Assembly (NCBI GenBank): GCA_035652435.1
Contig: DASRDU010000014.1
Location: 142,187 to 206,186, forward strand
Source: DASRDU01 sp035652435
Lineage (GTDB): Bacteria > Acidobacteriota > Blastocatellia > RBC074
DNA length: 64,000 nucleotides
Direction of reading: 5' to 3'
Positions within the stretch are counted from its first letter, which is position 1. The number at the start of each line of letters is the position of its first letter. Position numbers and translations under genes: made by a program. Positions 56,140 through 64,000 of the stretch are shown piece by piece. The notes below the pieces were generated by a model. It worked only from the letters and a program-made list of their open reading frames with translations. It did no database searches and was not told the origin of the DNA.

Positions 56140-58569
56140 ATGCAGAGACTCTGGCAGGACCTGCGCTTCGGCGCGCGCATGCTCGTGAAGCATCCCGGCT
56201 TTACTGCGGTGGCGGTGACTGCGCTGGCGTTGGGGATCGGGGCGAATACGGCGATCTTCAGTATCGTTCACGCGGCGCTGCTCCGCCCGCTCCCTTACGC
56301 GCAGCCGGAGCAACTGGTCATGCTCTGGGAGCGCAATCTCACGCGCGGGCTCGATCAGAGTCAGGTGTCGCCCGTCACTTATTGCGACTGGCGCGAGCAG
56401 CGGCAGCTCTTCGACAAAATCGCGGGCTGGTGGTACCCGCAGGTCAACCTCACTGACACGGGCAGCGAGCCCGAGCGCGTCCGCACGGTTGACGTGACCG
56501 ACGCCTTTTTCGACGTGCTGGGTGTGCAGCCGATGCTCGGGCGCGGCTTCCAGCCCGGCGAGGACCGGACTGGCGGCGGGCGGCTCGCGGTCATCGGACA
56601 CGAGCTATGGCAGCGCCGCTACAACGCCGACCCGCAGATCGTCGGCCGGGCGATCACGCTCGACGGGCGCAGCTACTCCGTCATCGGCGTCATGCCGCCC
56701 GGGTTCAACTACCCGAACGAGACGGAGGTCTGGTGTACCTTGGGCTGGGACCCGCGCCAGCACAGCCGCAACGCGCGTTTCTTTGAAGTCATCGCGCGGT
56801 TGAAGAACGGCGTCAGCGCGGGCCGGGCGCAAGTGGAGATGAACGCGCTCTCGAACCGTATCGCGCAGGAAAACCCGCAATCGAATAAGGACTGGGGCGC
56901 CGCCGTGGTCACGCTGCGCGAACAGCTCACCGGCGATTTCCGGCTCGCCCTGATGATACTCGCGGGCGCGGTCGGTCTGGTGCTGCTGATCGCGTGCGCG
57001 AACGTCGCCAACCTGCTGCTCGCGCGCGCCGGCGCGCGCGAAAAAGAGGTGGCGATTCGACTGGCCATCGGCGCGACGCGCGGCAGGCTCGTGCGGCAGA
57101 TGCTGACCGAAAGCGTGCTGCTCGCCACCCTGGGCGGCGGGCTGGGGCTGTTGCTGGCAGTCTGGGGAGCCGATGTTTTGTTGAAGCTCAACCCGGTCGA
57201 GATCCCGCGATCAGATCATTTAAGCGTCAACACTGTGATGCTCGGCTTCACGCTCGGCGTGTCACTGCTCACGGGGCTCGTTTTCGGCCTGATCCCCGCG
57301 CTACAGGCTTCCCGGCCCGACCTCAACCACACGCTCAAGGAGGGCGGGCGCGATTCGCGGGCCGGCGGTGGTCGCATTCGCGGCGCGCTCGTCGTCGCCG
57401 AGGTCGCCATCGCAATGGTGCTGCTCGTGGGCGCGGGGCTTCTGCTCAGGAGCTTCCTGCGCTTGCAGCGCACGGACTCGGGGTTCAACCCGGCCGGCAT
57501 TCTGACCTTCAACCTTCAGCTCCCCACTTCCAGTTACCGCGACTGGCGACAGGTCTCCGACCTGTATTCGCGACTCATCGCGCGCCTCAGGGTCATGCCC
57601 GGCGTCGCGTCCGCTGCCGCCGCGGGCTTTCTGCCGCTCGACGGCGGGTGGCCGACAAAGTTCCTGATTGAGGGCCGGCCGCCCGTGCAGGGCGAAGAGC
57701 CGGTCGCGCAGCACCGGCCGGTCAGCGAAGGTTACTTCCAGACGATGGGCATCCGCTTGTTGCGCGGACGGCAGTTCGATGAGCGCGACGCCGCCGACGC
57801 GCCGGGCGTGGTGATCGTCAATGAGGCACTCGTGCGCCGCTACTTTCCGAACGAAGACCCGGTCGGCAGGCACGTCACGACGCAGGCGCGGCAATACGGC
57901 CCGCTGGGTCGCGTGATGCCCGAGTCGCTTGAGATGGAGATCGTCGGCGTGGTCGGGGACGAGAAGAACAGCAGCCTGAACAAGACGGCTGAACCTGCCA
58001 TATACTTCTCACACCGCCAGTTCGCTTACCGCAGCATGAGTGTCGTCGTGCGCACGACGACAGAGCCGCTCAGCCTGGCCGGCGCCGTGCGGAGTGGCGT
58101 GTGGGAGCTGGACCGCAGCCTGCCGGTCTCTGACACGAGGACGATGGAGCAGCGGCTGGGCGATGCCATCGCGCGGCCGCGTTTCAGCGCCCTGTTGCTC
58201 GGGCTTTTCGCGCTGCTGGCACTCGTGCTGGCGGCAGTGGGAATATACGGCGTGATCTCTTACATGGTCGAGCAACGGACGCACGAGATCGGCGTGCGGA
58301 TGGCGCTCGGCGCGGGTGCCGGCGACATTCTGAAACTGGTCGTCGGGCAGGGACTGGCCCTGGCGCTGGCGGGCGTGGCCCTGGGCATGCTGGGGGCATT
58401 CGGGCTGACCCGACTGCTCTCAGGCCTGCTGTACGGCGTGCAGGCGACCGACCCGCTGACCTTCGCCGCCATGCCCGCGCTGGTAGCGCTGGTGGCGCTT
58501 GTGGCTTGTTACATCCCGGCGCGGCGGGCGACGAAGACTGACCCGCTCGTTGCGCTGAGATATGAATGA
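56140..58569 (+). CDS. ADOP-family ABC transporter permease 4
   Basis: This 809-residue protein starts MQRLWQDLRFGARMLVKHPG and has TM1 TALALGIGANTAIFSIVHAA, the duplicated MacB-PCD halves, and the ending CYIPARRATKTDPLVALRYE. It resembles permease 5 more than 2 or 3, sharing an MLWERNL/IVWENNL block followed by a DWREQ/DWKEQ block near residue 65-90. GGAGGG lies six bases ahead of the ATG. Gaps on both sides carry the same repeat family. No distinguishing domain or catalytic site is visible, so the substrate is unknown. Confidence 0.9.
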   Translation: MQRLWQDLRFGARMLVKHPGFTAVAVTALALGIGANTAIFSIVHAALLRPLPYAQPEQLVMLWERNLTRGLDQSQVSPVTYCDWREQRQLFDKIAGWWYPQVNLTDTGSEPERVRTVDVTDAFFDVLGVQPMLGRGFQPGEDRTGGGRLAVIGHELWQRRYNADPQIVGRAITLDGRSYSVIGVMPPGFNYPNETEVWCTLGWDPRQHSRNARFFEVIARLKNGVSAGRAQVEMNALSNRIAQENPQSNKDWGAAVVTLREQLTGDFRLALMILAGAVGLVLLIACANVANLLLARAGAREKEVAIRLAIGATRGRLVRQMLTESVLLATLGGGLGLLLAVWGADVLLKLNPVEIPRSDHLSVNTVMLGFTLGVSLLTGLVFGLIPALQASRPDLNHTLKEGGRDSRAGGGRIRGALVVAEVAIAMVLLVGAGLLLRSFLRLQRTDSGFNPAGILTFNLQLPTSSYRDWRQVSDLYSRLIARLRVMPGVASAAAAGFLPLDGGWPTKFLIEGRPPVQGEEPVAQHRPVSEGYFQTMGIRLLRGRQFDERDAADAPGVVIVNEALVRRYFPNEDPVGRHVTTQARQYGPLGRVMPESLEMEIVGVVGDEKNSSLNKTAEPAIYFSHRQFAYRSMSVVVRTTTEPLSLAGAVRSGVWELDRSLPVSDTRTMEQRLGDAIARPRFSALLLGLFALLALVLAAVGIYGVISYMVEQRTHEIGVRMALGAGAGDILKLVVGQGLALALAGVALGMLGAFGLTRLLSGLLYGVQATDPLTFAAMPALVALVALVACYIPARRATKTDPLVALRYE

Positions 58570-58640
58570 GCTATCAGCGATCAGCTGTCAGCCGTCAGCC
58601 AAACCTTCTGGCTGAAAGCTGACAGCTGACCGCTGACGGC
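58570..58640. repeat. Inverted repeats in ADOP 4/5 gap (GCTGTCAGC family)
   Basis: AGCTGTCAGC (58583-58592) pairs with GCTGACAGCT (58618-58627); GCCGTCAGC (58591-58599) can alternatively pair with GCTGACGGC (58632-58640); CAGCCA (58596-58601) pairs with TGGCTG (58609-58614). These are competing structures. The gap is almost identical to the one at 61105-61187. Confidence 0.8.
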
Positions 58641-58653
58641 TTCTGGGGGAATT

Positions 58654-61104
58654 ATGCAGACACTCTTACAGGATCTGCGCTACGGCGCACGAATGCTGAC
58701 GAAGAACCCCGGCTTTATGCTGGTGGCTGTCATCACGCTCGCGCTGGGGATCGGTGCGAACACGGCGATCTTCTCGGTCGTCAACGCCGTGCTGCTGCAC
58801 TCGCTGCCGTACCGCGACGCCGACCGGCTGGTGATCGTCTGGGAAAACAATCTCAAGCGCGGCAATGAACAGAACGTCGTCAACCCGGCGAACTACATGG
58901 ACTGGAAGGAGCAGAACAGCGTCTTCACCGACATGGCCGCTTTCGCCGACAACAACATCATCGTCATCGGCGACGGCGAGCCGGAGGAGATACCGGGTCA
59001 GCTCGCGACCCCGAATCTGTTCTCCGTCCTTGGCGTCGAGGCGATGCTCGGGCGCACCTTTTCACCCGACGACGGCAAACCCGATCAGCCGCGCGCCGTC
59101 GTCATCAGCTACGGCCTGTGGCAGCGGCGCTTCGGCGGCGACCCGAAGGTCATCGGGCGCAGGCTGAATATCAATCGGGCCGAAGCGACCGTCATCGGCG
59201 TGATGCCCCCCGGCTTCAAATGGTTCATCAAGAAGGGGTCGCTGACGGGGAAGGCCGCCGAGTTGTGGTCTCCCTGGTTCCTCACGAACGAGCAGCGCGT
59301 CAGGCAGGGCCGGTATATGACGGTCGTCGCGCGGCTCAAGCCCGGCGTCACGGTTGAGCAGGCGAAGGCCGAAATGAAGACCATCGGCGCGCGGCTCGAA
59401 CAGCAGTACGACTTCAACGCCAGATGGAGTGTGAATGCCGTCCCGCTGCGGACGCAGTTCACGGGCGAAATCCGGCTGGCGCTGCTCGTGCTGCTCGGGG
59501 CGGTCGGGTTTGTGTTGCTGATCGCGTGCGCGAACGTGGCGAACCTGCTGCTCGCGCGCTCGGCGGCGCGCCAGAAAGAGATCGCCGTGCGCTCGGCACT
59601 GGGCGCGGGCCGGTGGCGCATTGTCCGGCAGTTGCTGACCGAGAGCGTACTGCTCTCGGCGGCGGGGGGACTCGCCGGGCTGGCGCTTGCCTGGTGGGGG
59701 GCTGACGTGCTGGTTGCGCTCGCTCCGCCCGACCTGCTCGAACTGCCCGCGGTGAAACTGAGCGCGCCGGTGCTCGGCTTCACGCTCGGCGTCTCGCTGC
59801 TGACCGGGATCATCTTCGGTCTGTTCCCGGCCTTTGAGGCTTCGCGCTTCGACCTGCACGAATCGCTCAAGGAGGGCGGGAAGAACGTCGGCGGCACGAC
59901 GCGCAGCCACCGCGTGCGCAACGCCTTCGTGGTGATCGAAATCGCGCTGGCGCTCGTGCTGCTCATCGGCGCGGGGCTGCTCATCAGGAGCTTCGCGCGG
60001 CTGCAATCGGTTGACCCGGGCTTCAACGCCCGCAACGTGCTGACGATGCGCGTGAGCCTGCCGGGCAGGAAATACCAGGATGACAAAGGCCGGCTGAATG
60101 AGGGCAAAGTCATTGACTTCTTCAGACAGGCCATCACGCGCATTCAGGCGTTGCCCGGCGTCGAATCGGCGGGCGCGATCAACTTCCTGCCGTTCGCCGG
60201 GCCGGGCGCGGGGACCGGCGTTGAAATCGAAGGCCGGCCGAAGCTGCCCCCCGGCCAGGGGCTGACCACGGGCGTCTGCGTGACCGATAAAAATTACTTC
60301 CAGACGATGCAGGTTCCGCTCAAACGCGGAAGACTCTTCACCGAACAGGAAGCGACCGAGATGCGGCACGTCGTCCTCGTCAACGAGGCGTTCGCGCGCA
60401 AACATTTCCCCGGCGAAGACCCGCTCGGCAAACGCGTCGTCATTTACATGAAAGACCAGAACGATCCGACCGAGATCATCGGCGTTGTCGCCGACTCGAA
60501 GCACGCGACCCTCGACGCCGAGGCCGAGCCGATGGCTTACTGGCCGCACCCCGAACTGGCTTACACCTTCATGACGCTCGTCATCCGCACCGGGGGCAAT
60601 GCCGCGAACATTGCGGCGGCGGCGCGTAACGTCATCCAGTCGCTCGACAGCGAGCAGCCCATCGCCGACGTCCGGACGATGGAAAGCCTGCTCGCGAAAT
60701 CACTCTCGCGGGCGCGCTTCAACACGCTGTTGCTCGCGGTCTTTGCCGTCGTCGCGCTCGTGCTGGCCGGCGTCGGCATTTACGGCGTGATGGCGTATTC
60801 GGTCGCGCAGCGGACGCACGAGATCGGCGTGCGGATGGCGCTCGGCGCACAGCGTCGTGACGTGATGAGGATGGTACTCGGGCAGGGCATGACGCTCGCG
60901 CTCGCCGGCGTGGTGGCGGGCGTGGCCGCCGCGTTCCTCCTGACCCGGCTGATGGCGACCCTGCTGTTCGGCGTCGGCGCGACTGACCCGCTGACCTTCG
61001 CGGGGATCGCATTGCTGCTGACCTTCGTTGCCCTGCTGGCCTGCTTTGTGCCGGCACGGCGGGCGACTAAGACTGACCCGATGGTCGCGCTGAGATATGA
61101 ATGA
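58654..61104 (+). CDS. ADOP-family ABC transporter permease 5
   Basis: This 816-residue protein begins MQTLLQDLRYGARMLTKNPG and has TM1 ITLALGIGANTAIFSVVNAV. It has the standard two-half layout and ends CFVPARRATKTDPMVALRYE. A slightly longer first periplasmic domain includes a lysine-rich stretch (FKWFIKKGSLTGKAAELWSP) not present in its neighbours. Its 5' end and upstream gap are near-identical to those of permease 6, while the rest differs. GGGGGA precedes the ATG. It is closest to permease 4 in its first periplasmic domain. Substrate unknown. Confidence 0.9.
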   Translation: MQTLLQDLRYGARMLTKNPGFMLVAVITLALGIGANTAIFSVVNAVLLHSLPYRDADRLVIVWENNLKRGNEQNVVNPANYMDWKEQNSVFTDMAAFADNNIIVIGDGEPEEIPGQLATPNLFSVLGVEAMLGRTFSPDDGKPDQPRAVVISYGLWQRRFGGDPKVIGRRLNINRAEATVIGVMPPGFKWFIKKGSLTGKAAELWSPWFLTNEQRVRQGRYMTVVARLKPGVTVEQAKAEMKTIGARLEQQYDFNARWSVNAVPLRTQFTGEIRLALLVLLGAVGFVLLIACANVANLLLARSAARQKEIAVRSALGAGRWRIVRQLLTESVLLSAAGGLAGLALAWWGADVLVALAPPDLLELPAVKLSAPVLGFTLGVSLLTGIIFGLFPAFEASRFDLHESLKEGGKNVGGTTRSHRVRNAFVVIEIALALVLLIGAGLLIRSFARLQSVDPGFNARNVLTMRVSLPGRKYQDDKGRLNEGKVIDFFRQAITRIQALPGVESAGAINFLPFAGPGAGTGVEIEGRPKLPPGQGLTTGVCVTDKNYFQTMQVPLKRGRLFTEQEATEMRHVVLVNEAFARKHFPGEDPLGKRVVIYMKDQNDPTEIIGVVADSKHATLDAEAEPMAYWPHPELAYTFMTLVIRTGGNAANIAAAARNVIQSLDSEQPIADVRTMESLLAKSLSRARFNTLLLAVFAVVALVLAGVGIYGVMAYSVAQRTHEIGVRMALGAQRRDVMRMVLGQGMTLALAGVVAGVAAAFLLTRLMATLLFGVGATDPLTFAGIALLLTFVALLACFVPARRATKTDPMVALRYE

Positions 61105-61176
61105 GCTATCAGCGATCAGCTGTCAGCCGTCAGCCAAACCTTCTGGCTGAAAGCTGACAGCTGACCGCTGCGGCTT
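61105..61176. repeat. Inverted repeats in ADOP 5/6 gap (GCTGTCAGC family)
   Basis: AGCTGTCAGC (61118-61127) pairs with GCTGACAGCT (61153-61162), and the CAGCCA/TGGCTG inner hairpin is present. The gap differs from the ADOP 4/5 gap by one deleted A (GCTG-CGGC here, GCTGACGGC there), which removes part of the alternative stem. Confidence 0.8.
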
Positions 61177-61187
61177 CTGGGGGAATT

Positions 61188-63662
<2,475 letters not shown>

Positions 63663-63663
63663 A

Positions 63664-64000
63664 ATGAGCATGCTCTGGCAAGATCTGCGTTATAGCCTGC
63701 GAGGGCTGCGCCGGCGGCCCGGTTTTACTTTTGTCGCCATCGTTACACTGGCGCTCGGCATCGGCGTCAACACGGCGCTGTTTACCGTCTTCGAGGCGTT
63801 CACGCTCAAACCGTTGCCGCTCAAAAACCCGGAGCGCGTCGTCCGCCTGTCGGGCCGTGACAGTCATGGCGCAACCCAGCCGCTCTTCTCTTACGCGGAT
63901 TATCTCGACTACCGCGACCGCAATCAGGTGATGGCCGGTCTCGCCGCCTGGAACAAGATCGCCGTGACGCTCGGAGCCAGGCCCGCAGGCGCGAGCGACG
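63664..64000 (+). CDS. ADOP-family ABC transporter permease 7, N-terminal part (cut by window end)
   Basis: The frame begins MSMLWQDLRYSLRGLRRRPG and continues with TM1 VTLALGIGVNTALFTVFEAF, then PLPLKNPERVVRLSGRD and a YADYLDYRDRN segment. These are the first 112 codons of another ADOP permease. It starts one base after the stop of permease 6, with no repeat or hairpin in between and no strong ribosome binding site of its own beyond the coupled stop. The LDYRDRN block resembles LDYRARN of permease 6, so these two form a subgroup. Confidence 0.85.
   Translation, partial: MSMLWQDLRYSLRGLRRRPGFTFVAIVTLALGIGVNTALFTVFEAFTLKPLPLKNPERVVRLSGRDSHGATQPLFSYADYLDYRDRNQVMAGLAAWNKIAVTLGARPAGASD

Noticed and set aside
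53541..61187. Repeated blocks between ADOP genes as a CRISPR array
   Set aside because: The repeats are 2.5 kb apart with whole genes between them, are internally symmetric hairpins, and there are no short regular spacers or cas genes.

Overview
The window looks like a chromosome segment of a GC-rich, Gram-negative, soil-type Acidobacteriota. The family content points there: seven consecutive ADOP-type ABC permeases (acidobacterial duplicated orphan permeases, with no ATPase gene nearby), five Oar-like TonB-dependent receptors with an N-terminal carboxypeptidase-regulatory-like domain and no SusD partners, and many secreted carbohydrate-active enzymes. This is inference from gene families. 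No rRNA, tRNA or CRISPR array was seen.

Region 1 (1-4948, + strand) is a sugar import operon. It holds the 3' end of a rhamnulokinase gene, a double-domain CUT2-type sugar ABC ATPase, a permease, and an unusual permease fused in frame to a periplasmic sugar-binding protein. Kinase and transporter together suggest L-rhamnose uptake. A well-placed internal ribosome binding site and GTG could also release the binding protein as a separate product.

Region 2 (5303-42140, all on the - strand) is a large pectin and rhamnogalacturonan-I degradation locus. In transcription order (right to left) it holds two Oar-like receptors, a PL22 oligogalacturonate lyase, a third receptor, a YesU-like (DUF1961) protein, a YetA/PcRGLX-like exo-lyase, a GH106 alpha-L-rhamnosidase, an alpha/beta-hydrolase esterase, a GH28 polygalacturonase, two more receptors, a three-domain pectinesterase / alpha-beta hydrolase / CE12 esterase, a PL10 pectate lyase, a double-SGNH CE12 esterase and a SASA-type acetylesterase. 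The likely logic is outside-in: remove methyl and acetyl esters, cut homogalacturonan and RG-I, import oligomers through the receptors, trim them in the periplasm, and pass rhamnose to the transporter and kinase of region 1. At 42558-43667 a divergent regulator joins an IclR-type helix-turn-helix to a periplasmic-binding-protein sensor; it probably controls the locus.

Region 3 (43668-46913) is a junction. It has a frameshifted TIR-domain relic, a small MITE-like palindromic element, a secreted CocE/NonD (S15) hydrolase on the - strand, and a 482-bp divergent spacer with a striking twin palindrome.

Region 4 (46914-64000, + strand) is a tandem array of ADOP permeases, six complete and one cut by the window edge, with one secreted M28 metallopeptidase between the first and second. 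Four of the ADOP-ADOP gaps carry the same family of GCTGTCAGC/GCTGACAGC hairpins. Two of these gaps are near-identical across about 136 bp, which indicates recent duplication or gene conversion. Their substrates cannot be read from the sequence.
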